A stretch of 8,361 nucleotides of DNA from Bacteroidales bacterium (GTDB taxonomy: Bacteria > Bacteroidota > Bacteroidia > Bacteroidales > UBA12077), in contig DAOVYZ010000131.1 in the NCBI GenBank assembly GCA_030635365.1, forward strand, positions 1 to 8,361, written 5' to 3'. Below, one piece after another: positions 1 through 6,588 of this stretch. The notes beneath the pieces were generated by a model. That model saw nothing but the letters and a program-made list of their open reading frames with translations, was not told where the DNA came from and did not search any database. The stretch's first letter is position 1. Each line of letters starts with the position of its first letter. A program made the translations under genes and the position numbers.

Positions 1-18
1 AACTTTTTCTTGCTTCAT
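1..18 (-). CDS. possible 5' end of a minus-strand gene (partial)
   Basis: An ATG read on the minus strand at 18..16 opens a frame of six codons (M K Q E K V) that runs off the window edge. Nothing can be said of the product. The case for a gene is contextual: everything else in the window runs this way, a 114-base gap separates this ATG from the upstream gene's stop at 133, and that gap carries a dense palindromic array that looks like an operator. No Shine-Dalgarno sequence is visible, which is usual in Bacteroidota. The real start could lie further left, or there may be no gene here. Confidence 0.25.
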
Positions 19-66
19 TTTATCACAAATAGGTATCGATGGCAATCTTTATAAACATTGTTAATA

Positions 67-94
67 AATGTACATTATCGTACAATTTTGTACT
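67..94. promoter_or_regulatory. GTAC palindrome array, putative operator
   Basis: The tetranucleotide GTAC occurs at 70, 80 and 90, spaced exactly ten bases, about one helical turn. The first lies in the 10-base palindrome aatgtacatt (67..76). The second and third form an inverted repeat with six-base arms, gtacaa/ttgtac, four-fold symmetric about 86/87 (80..93). A fourth GTAC sits at 129..132 beside the stop codon of the upstream gene, within a repeat of tttgtact (87..94 and 126..133). In a background this AT-rich, GTAC should be rare in 65 bases. The same aatgtacatta and attttg(t/c)act elements recur in the operon leader at 6451..6473. Operator function is inferred; I cannot name the regulator. 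Confidence 0.45.
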
Positions 95-132
95 AACCTT
101 TAAAGAAACTCGATTTTAATATTCATTTGTAC

Positions 133-519
133 TTAGTTTTTAGGATATCCACAGTCCTGCATTTTCTTATTATTATATGCATCATAAGCTGAAAGATCGA
201 AGTAACCATGTCCACTGTTTCCAAAAACAATTACTTTTTTCTTATTTCCGTTTTTAAATTTAAGGTCGATCCAAAATTCTACAATTGTAATAGGCCTTTG
301 CTCATCAGATGCTATTGAAAGTATACCTCCGCCATATATCTCCTCTATTTCTTTTAACAAATTACTGTCATACTCTTTTGCCTGGGCAATTCCGTTTCGC
401 TGTTTTCCATCATCAGCAATTATTTTAACATCTTTATGATAATATTTATCGAGGGCTTCTATAAGCTTTCCCTCTTCAATCATTGCGAATATTTCTTTTG
501 CCTTTTGGTAATAAGTCAT
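133..519 (-). CDS. NTF2-like / SnoaL-like family protein
   Basis: This 128-residue protein has the length and layout of a single NTF2/SnoaL-like cone domain. It has an N-terminal helix of the kind AKEIFAMIEEGKLIEALDKYY, a short strand with a Lys-Asp-Val-Lys core, a second helix (about residues 43 to 60), and then beta-strands around VEFWIDLKFKNG and KKVIVFGNSGHGYFDL. Such proteins are small cytoplasmic cups that either bind a hydrophobic ligand or catalyse simple chemistry; the family alone does not tell which. I see no signal peptide or membrane segment. It is the last gene of the operon, 39 bases after the hybrid kinase stop, so it is probably co-transcribed. There is no clear terminator after it. 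A ligand-binding accessory to the kinases is conceivable but is only inference. Confidence 0.72.
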   Translation of the reverse strand: MTYYQKAKEIFAMIEEGKLIEALDKYYHKDVKIIADDGKQRNGIAQAKEYDSNLLKEIEEIYGGGILSIASDEQRPITIVEFWIDLKFKNGNKKKVIVFGNSGHGYFDLSAYDAYNNKKMQDCGYPKN

Positions 520-558
520 GGTTTCATTTTATTATATAGGTTAACAATTCAAAATCAG

Positions 559-3147
559 TTATGAAAGGTATTTATTTAATTTTAATAAAAACTTATCTAA
601 AGATATTGGTTTTGCTATATAATCGTTACAGCCGGCATCTATACATTTGTAACTATCCTGAGGTAAAGCATATGCTGTTTGTGCAATAATTGGTATTTTA
701 TCGGTTATCTCCTTTATCTTTCTGGTAGTTTCAAAACCATCCATTACCGGCATCTGTATATCCATTAATATAAGGTCAACAGGATTAGATTTGATATAAT
801 CTATTGCGTCTGCTCCGTTTTTTACCCACTTAATACCTATTGAGGTTTCTTGCAGTGTTTCTTTAAGTATTTCAAAATTTATTTTTTTATCTTCTGCAAT
901 TAATATTACCCTATTTTCCCAGTTAAACTGGTTTGGTTGAATTAATTCTATTTCTGCTCCCTCGAGTTTTGAGTTTATTTCAAAATAAAATGTTGAACCC
1001 ACTCCTATAATTGATTCAAACCAGATTTTGCCATTGAGTAATCTGGTTAAATTACCGGCAACAGACAATCCTATTCCAGCTCCACCATATTTTTTTGTTG
1101 TACTTTCATCTATTTGCCTGAATCTTTCAAAAATTAAATCACTATACTTCTCCTCAATACCAATACCTGTATCTTTTACATAAAATTGAATTTTATCATT
1201 TCCGGAATGAGCAAAGCCAAACTGTATATACCCGCTTTTTGTAAACTTTATAGCGTTGTCGATTAATATGGAAAGTATTTGCTTTAGCCTTACGGGATCT
1301 GTGTTAATAATTAGGTCATTCTCAGAATTCTCATTTTCGTAACCCAATGCCAAATGTTCTTTATTCCTTTTAACTAGTTCAATAGTAAAATGATCATAAA
1401 GGAACTCAAGTATTGGATGTGGATTAAATTCTTTTTTCTCTATCTGAGCTTCACCAGACTCTATATTAGCAAAATCAACTATATCGTCGATTAAATTCGT
1501 TAAGCTTTTACACCCTTCCTTAATTAGATTGATATAATTGTTCCTTTTTGCAACTGTTAAGTTATCGTATGCCAGCATTTGAGTAAACCCAGTTATTGCA
1601 TTCATGGGTGTTCGAACTTCATGTGATATGTTCGCTAAAAAATTAGTTTTAAGCCTGTCTGCTTCTTCTGCCTTATTTTTAGCAACTTCGAGGCTTTTTA
1701 ATGTTTTTTTGTGCTCCTCAACTTCATGAAGCAATTTTCTATTTGTTTCTACAATATCCGCTGTTCTTTCTCTTACTCTTATCTCGAGTTCCTCTCTTAC
1801 TATATTAAGTTGATTTTCAGTCCTCTTACGTTCCTCAATTTCATTATATAATTTAAGTGATATTTTCTTTTGATACCTGGTGAATAGCAATAGGAAAATT
1901 ACAATTAGAAATGCTGATACAGAACTAAATATTAGTACAAGGTTCTGTGCCTCTTTCTTTTTCAATTGAGATTCCTTTAACTCTTTATCTAATTTCAGAT
2001 ATTCGATTTGTTTTTGATGTTCAGCGTTTTGGAATTCTGCTTCTAACAACTGAATTTGTCTTAGTTTTTCTTCGTTAAATAAAGAATCTTTCACATAATT
2101 ATATTCTTTATAGTATATCAAAGCCTGCATATAGTCTCCTAACTCATCATATACACCTGACAATGCTTCATAATTGTATGAAATATAATCTTTCATTGAA
2201 ATTTGCATAGAAAGTGCCAAACCTTTTTTAAAATAATCAATTGATTTTGAATAATCTTTTAAATTTCTTTTTATTGACCCGAGATTATAAAAGATGTATA
2301 CCAGCATTTGTTTAGAATCTATTTCTTCAAAAATAATCAAAGCTTTTTGGTAATACTCCTGAGCTTCATTGTATCTTTTATATTCCTCATATACTAACCC
2401 TATATTACTTAAAGAAACAGCAATATTCCTTTTATCCTGCAACTTTTCATATACCTCCAGTGATTTCTTATAATATTCAAGCGATTCTTTTAAATTGCCC
2501 CAATTATAGTTTAATACCCCAATATTTTGATATATAGCTGCTATTCTTTCCTTATTTCCCATATCCTGGTATATTTCCAGAGCTCTTTCATAATAATATT
2601 GAGCTAAAGAGTACTTCTTAAGATCGCTATATAGTGTACCAATACATTGATAACATACTGCACTTTGTAGAGTTTCACCCACAAGTTCATTTAGCTCTAT
2701 AGCTTTCTGGTAATAAACAAGTGCTTTATCATAATTATTTAAATACTGATTAACAAGTCCCAAATCATGATTCAATAGAGCTATTTGCACTGTATCATTC
2801 AATTCATTGTAGAATTTTAATGCATTAGCGTAAAAATCATTTGCTTTATGAAAATCTTCAGACTCAAAATAATATTTTCCCAGAAAATTATTTGCAAAAG
2901 CTTTTGAAGTATTGTCATTAGTCTTTTCAGAAAGCTCCAATAAGGTTTCAGAATAAAGAAGTATACTATCTAAATGTTCAGGATAACTAAGTTTAATTAT
3001 CTCCTTATAAATTGCTATCTTATTATTGGTATTAGAATCTTTTTCTATTACATCATAATATTCCCCCATTTTTGCTTGATATGAACTATCCTGGGAGAAT
3101 GTATTAACAAATATTAATATGAATAAAATACTCTGCAAATACCTCAT
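559..3147 (-). CDS. TPR-containing hybrid sensor histidine kinase with receiver domain
   Basis: An 862-residue membrane kinase. I start it at the ATG at 3147, because a signal peptide (MRYLQSILFILIFVNTFSQ) begins exactly there. The frame is open to a TTG at 3183, but those 12 extra residues would bury the signal. Seven TPR repeats fill about residues 83 to 355 with an exact 40-residue period, facing the periplasm. A coiled coil, a transmembrane helix (about 403 to 422) and a second coil follow. The HisKA domain has phospho-acceptor H509 in NISHEVRTP, and the ATPase has N631 (N box), D659 in DTGIG (G1), and GGAGIG at 688 to 693 (G2). The C-terminal receiver has acidic E752/D753, phospho-acceptor D796, T824 and K846. 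All catalytic residues are present, so it should be active. With no DNA-binding output it needs an HPt partner or signals through a separate regulator. It is fourth in the operon, 51 bases after the SRPBCC gene. Its ligand is unknown. Confidence 0.93.
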   Translation of the reverse strand: MRYLQSILFILIFVNTFSQDSSYQAKMGEYYDVIEKDSNTNNKIAIYKEIIKLSYPEHLDSILLYSETLLELSEKTNDNTSKAFANNFLGKYYFESEDFHKANDFYANALKFYNELNDTVQIALLNHDLGLVNQYLNNYDKALVYYQKAIELNELVGETLQSAVCYQCIGTLYSDLKKYSLAQYYYERALEIYQDMGNKERIAAIYQNIGVLNYNWGNLKESLEYYKKSLEVYEKLQDKRNIAVSLSNIGLVYEEYKRYNEAQEYYQKALIIFEEIDSKQMLVYIFYNLGSIKRNLKDYSKSIDYFKKGLALSMQISMKDYISYNYEALSGVYDELGDYMQALIYYKEYNYVKDSLFNEEKLRQIQLLEAEFQNAEHQKQIEYLKLDKELKESQLKKKEAQNLVLIFSSVSAFLIVIFLLLFTRYQKKISLKLYNEIEERKRTENQLNIVREELEIRVRERTADIVETNRKLLHEVEEHKKTLKSLEVAKNKAEEADRLKTNFLANISHEVRTPMNAITGFTQMLAYDNLTVAKRNNYINLIKEGCKSLTNLIDDIVDFANIESGEAQIEKKEFNPHPILEFLYDHFTIELVKRNKEHLALGYENENSENDLIINTDPVRLKQILSILIDNAIKFTKSGYIQFGFAHSGNDKIQFYVKDTGIGIEEKYSDLIFERFRQIDESTTKKYGGAGIGLSVAGNLTRLLNGKIWFESIIGVGSTFYFEINSKLEGAEIELIQPNQFNWENRVILIAEDKKINFEILKETLQETSIGIKWVKNGADAIDYIKSNPVDLILMDIQMPVMDGFETTRKIKEITDKIPIIAQTAYALPQDSYKCIDAGCNDYIAKPISLDKFLLKLNKYLS

Positions 3148-3198
3148 TTTGAAACAGAATTTATATATACATTTGAGTAACAATTAAATATACAAAAA

Positions 3199-3582
3199 TT
3201 ATTCGATTTCAAAAAAAGTTTTTAATGCTCCAAAATAATATTCATCCCACCCATCAGCAATATCGGCAAAATCATCGTCAGGAATATTTTGGTGTTTAAG
3301 TTCAACCTGTGTTCCTTTTTTGTCTTCAAACAATTTGATTGTTACAATAGATTTGTCTTTTTGATCTCCAAAAAACCATTCCTGGACAATCTTTTTATTT
3401 TCCTCAATTTCCAAGTTTTTTCCTGATATATCACCATCCCATAGTGAAAACTCTGTTCCAACTTTATCATCCATGTTAGCCTTGTAACCAGTCCAAAGTT
3501 CTAAAGTAAAAGGATTTGTAAGTGCAGTATATACTTCATTAGGTTCAGCAGGAATAATATAATATTTTTTAAAATCTTTCAT
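3199..3582 (-). CDS. SRPBCC / AHSA1-like domain protein
   Basis: A 127-residue single-domain protein with the helix-grip features of the SRPBCC (Bet v 1/START-like) superfamily, AHSA1-like branch. It has an opening strand with a typical IPAEPNEVYTALTNP segment, then LELWTG, a central F-S-L-WDG-I-G turn, the strand IVQEWFFGDQ, the strand pair SIVTIKLFEDKKGTQVELK, and a C-terminal amphipathic helix containing GWDEYYFGALKTFFE. In this family the long helix and sheet enclose a hydrophobic pocket. Many members bind small lipophilic molecules and some bind Hsp90; nothing here fixes the ligand. No signal peptide is visible, so it should be cytoplasmic. It sits 25 bases after the coiled-coil gene and before the hybrid kinase, inside the same operon. 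A role in ligand sensing or protein folding is possible but unproven. Confidence 0.82.
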   Translation of the reverse strand: MKDFKKYYIIPAEPNEVYTALTNPFTLELWTGYKANMDDKVGTEFSLWDGDISGKNLEIEENKKIVQEWFFGDQKDKSIVTIKLFEDKKGTQVELKHQNIPDDDFADIADGWDEYYFGALKTFFEIE

Positions 3583-3607
3583 TAAATGTTGCTATGAAGT
3601 GTTTTTA

Positions 3608-5191
3608 TTAAATACTTTCCACTTCAATATCAAATAATCTTTGAGAAATACATTGATTATTTTTGAAGAAGAATGTTTCGCCCCAGTCATGTTGTACTTT
3701 TAAATAAATTCTTACTACTTTATTATCAACAATAATAACTCTGGTAATTTTCATTCCAAATTTTTCAAATTCTTCAACAGTTTTACCCTTAGGGTAATCA
3801 TTTTTTACATCGGCAAATTCATCTGCAACCTCTTGTGCATGTTTATATCTTTGTCCTTCTCTTTTAAGTTTATCAGCTAATGCTTTATTTCTTCTCTCGT
3901 CTAGGTCTTTATGCAGTTGAGCTTGTTTTTCAATCTCTTCCTGAACTTTTACTTGTTCCTCTTCCTTCTTTCTTTTATCAGCCTCTTCTTTTATCAATAC
4001 AAGTTTTTCAGCTAATTGTTGTTTTTCAAGCTTTTCTTTTTCTTCAATAGCTTTCTTAATTGTCTCAGCCTGCGCTTTAGCTTCAGCCTCTTCTGCAGTT
4101 CTTTTACGAACTTCTTCCTCCGCTTCCTGTTTAGCTCTTTCTTCTGCTACAATTCTTTGTTGCTCTTGTATTTGTTGTTTCTCGATAAGTTCTGCTTGTA
4201 ATTTTGCTTCGTCTTCCTGTTTTCTTTTTTCTGCTTCTTCCTGTTGCTGTGTAAGTAATAGTACTTTTGCAGCTACCTTTGCTTTTGCAGCTGCCTCTGC
4301 TGCCAATTTTTTAGCTTCTTGTTCTGCTTTAATTTTGGCTTCCAACGCTGCTTTCTTTCTGGCTTCTTCTTCTACTTTTAGCTTTGCTTTTTCTTCTGCT
4401 TCAAGTCTCTGTTGCTCTACAATTCTTTGTTTTTCTTCTAATTCGGCTTGTTTTCTTGCAGCTTCTTCCTCTCTTCTTCTATCTGCCTCTTCCCCCTGCT
4501 GTTTTCTAAGCCTTTCCTGTTCCTCTGCCTTTCTTATTTTTGCTTCCACTGCAGCTTTTTTTCTAGCTTCTGCAGCAGCCTTTTCCGCTTCAAACTTCCT
4601 TTGCCTTTCAGCCGCATCGGCCTCTTCTTGAGCTAAAAATTGCTGTCTCCGATCAAGAGCTTCATCTTCCCTGGTTTCTTTTAAGTACTTTTGATGAGCC
4701 CTTTCAAGTTCTCTTTCTGCTTTATCAATTTTACTTCGAATTTCTGCAGAATAATCTACATCATAATCAAAATCTCCGATATTCTCATAGTATTTTATAA
4801 TACCAACTGGTTGGGTAAAAACAAATGTATTTACACCCTGATATTGTTTAAAAAGTTCAACCGCAAAATATATAGGCGTAAATTTCTTATTATCCGATTT
4901 GCCAGGTACCTCAGTATTTACACTAATCTTCTTCGTAACAAAGCCTTCTTCTTCAAACTCAAAAAGATAATCCGTATTAATTTCTAAGTCTACTCTAAAT
5001 TTCCCAGATCTATCAGTAAGGATAGTTTCCACAAATTTACCATTTTCGTAAAGGTTTATTGCTCCTTCTTTTACCGATCCTTCTTTTAATACAACCCTGC
5101 CTTTTACCTCAAGGTAACTCTGAGAAAAAACATTGTATTGAGCTAATAAACAAAAGCTTATAATAATAATATTTTTCAGTAATCCACGCAT
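3608..5191 (-). CDS. exported coiled-coil protein with carboxypeptidase-regulatory-like N-terminal domain
   Basis: A 527-residue protein in four parts. Residues 1 to 24 are a signal peptide ending NVFSQ, with no lipobox cysteine, so the protein is probably released into the periplasm or further exported. Residues 28 to 93 resemble the carboxypeptidase-regulatory beta-sandwich (VKGRVVLKEG, then LTDRSGKFRVDL and YLFEFEEEGF). Residues about 150 to 450 are a highly charged Ala/Glu/Lys/Gln coiled coil, TolA-like in composition, with an 84-residue internal repeat. Residues about 455 to 527 form a compact C-terminal domain rich in aromatics and beta-strands (KITRVIIVDNKVVRIYLKV, HDWGETFFFKN), which I cannot name. 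The start follows the upstream kinase stop by four bases, implying tight co-transcription and perhaps translational coupling. No enzyme motif is visible. A structural or ligand-presenting envelope role, perhaps as partner of the TPR kinase encoded two genes on, is inference. Confidence 0.85.
   Translation of the reverse strand: MRGLLKNIIIISFCLLAQYNVFSQSYLEVKGRVVLKEGSVKEGAINLYENGKFVETILTDRSGKFRVDLEINTDYLFEFEEEGFVTKKISVNTEVPGKSDNKKFTPIYFAVELFKQYQGVNTFVFTQPVGIIKYYENIGDFDYDVDYSAEIRSKIDKAERELERAHQKYLKETREDEALDRRQQFLAQEEADAAERQRKFEAEKAAAEARKKAAVEAKIRKAEEQERLRKQQGEEADRRREEEAARKQAELEEKQRIVEQQRLEAEEKAKLKVEEEARKKAALEAKIKAEQEAKKLAAEAAAKAKVAAKVLLLTQQQEEAEKRKQEDEAKLQAELIEKQQIQEQQRIVAEERAKQEAEEEVRKRTAEEAEAKAQAETIKKAIEEKEKLEKQQLAEKLVLIKEEADKRKKEEEQVKVQEEIEKQAQLHKDLDERRNKALADKLKREGQRYKHAQEVADEFADVKNDYPKGKTVEEFEKFGMKITRVIIVDNKVVRIYLKVQHDWGETFFFKNNQCISQRLFDIEVESI
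3890..4492 (-). repeat. 84-residue (252-base) internal tandem repeat in the coiled coil
   Basis: Three segments of the coiled-coil protein start alike at residues 234, 318 and 402, an exact spacing of 84 residues, or twelve heptads. They open EEADRRREEE, EEAEKRKQED and EEADKRKKEE. Copies one and two stay in register for nearly 60 residues, sharing the pattern QAEL-EKQ-I-EQQR-AEE-AK-EEE-RK without gaps. The third copy is alignable for about 30 residues before it diverges into the C-terminal region. At the DNA level the copies begin near 4492, 4240 and 3988. This looks like lengthening of a rod by in-frame duplication. Confidence 0.7.
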
Positions 5192-5195
5192 CTAA

Positions 5196-6425
5196 TTAAA
5201 TAATTTTATCATTCATAATAGGTACTTTAAATGTAAAACTAGTTCCTGCCCCTTCTTTACTTGTTACATCTATTGTACCACCATTTTTTTCTACAAATTC
5301 TTTAACAATAATCAAACCAAGCCCCGTGCCAGCTTCATCCTCTGTTCCTAAAGTTGAAAGATTCGAATCAATCTTAAAAATCTTATCAACATTAATATCT
5401 GAAATACCAACTCCTGTATCTGAAATACTTATTTCTATATAATCATTAACAGGCTTAGCTTCTATAGTAATTACCCCCCTTGAGCTAGTAAATTTTACAG
5501 CATTCGATATAAGGTTTCTGAATACCGTTGTAAGCATATTCCTAGCCACATTGGCAAATAAACCCATACTTATATTTAAATTTATCTTAATTTTTTTATT
5601 TTCTGCCTTCTCCTGAAATAAATTAACATTTTCAACTGCTAATTCAAAGACATCAACCTTACCGGGCTTTACTTCCATTCTTCCGGTTTGTGATTTAGCC
5701 CATTGTAATAAATCCTCTAATAAGTTATAAGCATTATTTGAAAATTTATGTATTTGGCTTATAAACTCTTTAATCTTACTACTTTCATATGTTTCATACC
5801 TATCAATCAATAACTCTGCTAAACCTATTACTGTATTAAATGGGTTCTTTAAATCGTGTGCTATTATTGTAAAAAACTTATCCTTAGTAGCATTTAACTC
5901 CTCTAATACTTTTTTCTGCTTATCCAGCTCGTCTCTCTGCTTTTTAATTTTTAAACTATTTTGCGTTAATCGCTCCTCCAATATGTTGTTATTTCTAAGT
6001 CTTTTTATAAGAGCTTTCAATACAGCTTTAGAGACATCAACATCATCTTCAATAATCTCTAAGAAGTTTTCTTGATCTAAACGCAATAGATGTGTTGAAG
6101 CAGTAGTAGTAACTGAAGCAGAACGTACCGAAGAATCAATAAGTGAATATTCTCCAAAGAAATCTTTAGGCCCAAATTCTGTAAAAATATAATCTCCATC
6201 ATGAACCTTAACCGATCCTTTCACAATTATATACATTGCATTTAATTCATCACCTTTATGAAAAACAGTTTCATTGTTTTCTATTATAACATCTTCAAGT
6301 GAATATGCTATACGCTCAAGAATTCCATTACCAGATTCAGAAAATATTGTTACTCCTTTTAAAATATCAATCCTTTCTTTAATAATGTTCTCATCGTATT
6401 TTATATCACCTTTCTTAACTCCCAT
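5196..6425 (-). CDS. soluble histidine kinase with N-terminal cyclic-nucleotide-binding domain
   Basis: A 409-residue cytoplasmic kinase without signal peptide or membrane segment. I choose the ATG at 6425: the frame extends five codons to a TTG at 6440, but an ATG behind an A-rich leader suits Bacteroidota better. Residues about 22 to 140 are a CRP-type nucleotide-binding domain with the phosphate-binding cassette FFGEYSLIDSSVRSASV, including G91, E92 and R101, so cyclic-nucleotide binding is plausible though unproven. A coiled coil (about 145 to 180) leads to HisKA with H190 in AHDLKNP, then an ATPase with N308 in NLISNAVKF, D336 in DTGVG, and GTGLGL at 366 to 371. It has no receiver or DNA-binding domain. 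The Asp usually found in the helix before the N box appears as Ala in ANVARNML. It heads the operon, and its stop is four bases before the coiled-coil gene. It should couple an internal small-molecule signal to phosphotransfer. Confidence 0.9.
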   Translation of the reverse strand: MGVKKGDIKYDENIIKERIDILKGVTIFSESGNGILERIAYSLEDVIIENNETVFHKGDELNAMYIIVKGSVKVHDGDYIFTEFGPKDFFGEYSLIDSSVRSASVTTTASTHLLRLDQENFLEIIEDDVDVSKAVLKALIKRLRNNNILEERLTQNSLKIKKQRDELDKQKKVLEELNATKDKFFTIIAHDLKNPFNTVIGLAELLIDRYETYESSKIKEFISQIHKFSNNAYNLLEDLLQWAKSQTGRMEVKPGKVDVFELAVENVNLFQEKAENKKIKINLNISMGLFANVARNMLTTVFRNLISNAVKFTSSRGVITIEAKPVNDYIEISISDTGVGISDINVDKIFKIDSNLSTLGTEDEAGTGLGLIIVKEFVEKNGGTIDVTSKEGAGTSFTFKVPIMNDKII

Positions 6426-6449
6426 TCTATTTTTTTTCAACTTAAGTTA

Positions 6450-6473
6450 TAATGTACATTACGATTTTGCACT
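6450..6473. promoter_or_regulatory. palindrome plus attttgcact element in the operon leader, putative operator
   Basis: A perfect 12-base palindrome, taatgtacatta (6450..6461), is followed by cg and attttgcact (6464..6473). Both elements also occur, same order and strand, at 67..94, where seven bases rather than two separate them, a difference of half a helical turn. Here the site ends 25 bases before the kinase ATG and lies downstream of the proposed promoter, a position suited to repression or to control of the transcript leader. Function is inferred from the repetition and symmetry only. Confidence 0.45.
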
Positions 6474-6503
6474 CATTATTGTTGCAGTCTGTTATTCATA
6501 AAA

Positions 6504-6511
6504 CAAATATA
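6504..6511 (-). promoter_or_regulatory. putative Bacteroidota -7 promoter element of the kinase operon
   Basis: Read on the minus strand this is TATATTTG, an exact match to the Bacteroidota -7 consensus TAnnTTTG. It lies in the only sizeable gap between the terminator at 6555..6584 and the five-gene operon. The nearest upstream TTG is 24 bases away, longer than the usual 19 or so, so the -33 element is poor or absent. Transcription would begin near 6497, giving a leader of roughly 70 bases that contains the palindrome at 6450..6461. In such AT-rich DNA a chance match is possible. Confidence 0.45.
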
Positions 6512-6554
6512 ATAATTATAAAACAGAAAATTTAGCAATAATGTTATATCAAAT

Positions 6555-6584
6555 AAAAAACGGAGTATTTTACTCCGTTTTTTT
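6555..6584 (-). terminator. intrinsic terminator after the serine hydrolase gene
   Basis: A perfect hairpin has the core cggagta, loop ttt and tactccg, extended by six A opposite a T run, giving a 13-base-pair stem. It begins a few bases after the hydrolase stop codon at 6589 and ends transcription on the minus strand in a U tract. Its near symmetry, with A and T runs on both sides, means it could also stop transcription coming from the left. It separates the hydrolase from the kinase operon. Confidence 0.92.
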
Positions 6585-6588
6585 CTAT

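Noticed and set aside
80..93. BlaI/CopY-type operator (TACAnnTGTA)
   Set aside because: The site has four bases, not two, between TACA and TGTA, so it does not match that consensus.
4335..4631. Plus-strand open frame of 98 codons rich in Ser, Ala and Phe, with others at 4016..4201 and 4448..4636
   Set aside because: These are antisense to the coiled-coil gene; the low-complexity Glu/Ala/Lys codons give long open frames on the other strand.
6474..6543. Eight-base inverted repeat cattattg / caataatg around the operon promoter
   Set aside because: The arms are short and AT-rich and the spacer is 54 bases, well within chance in this composition.
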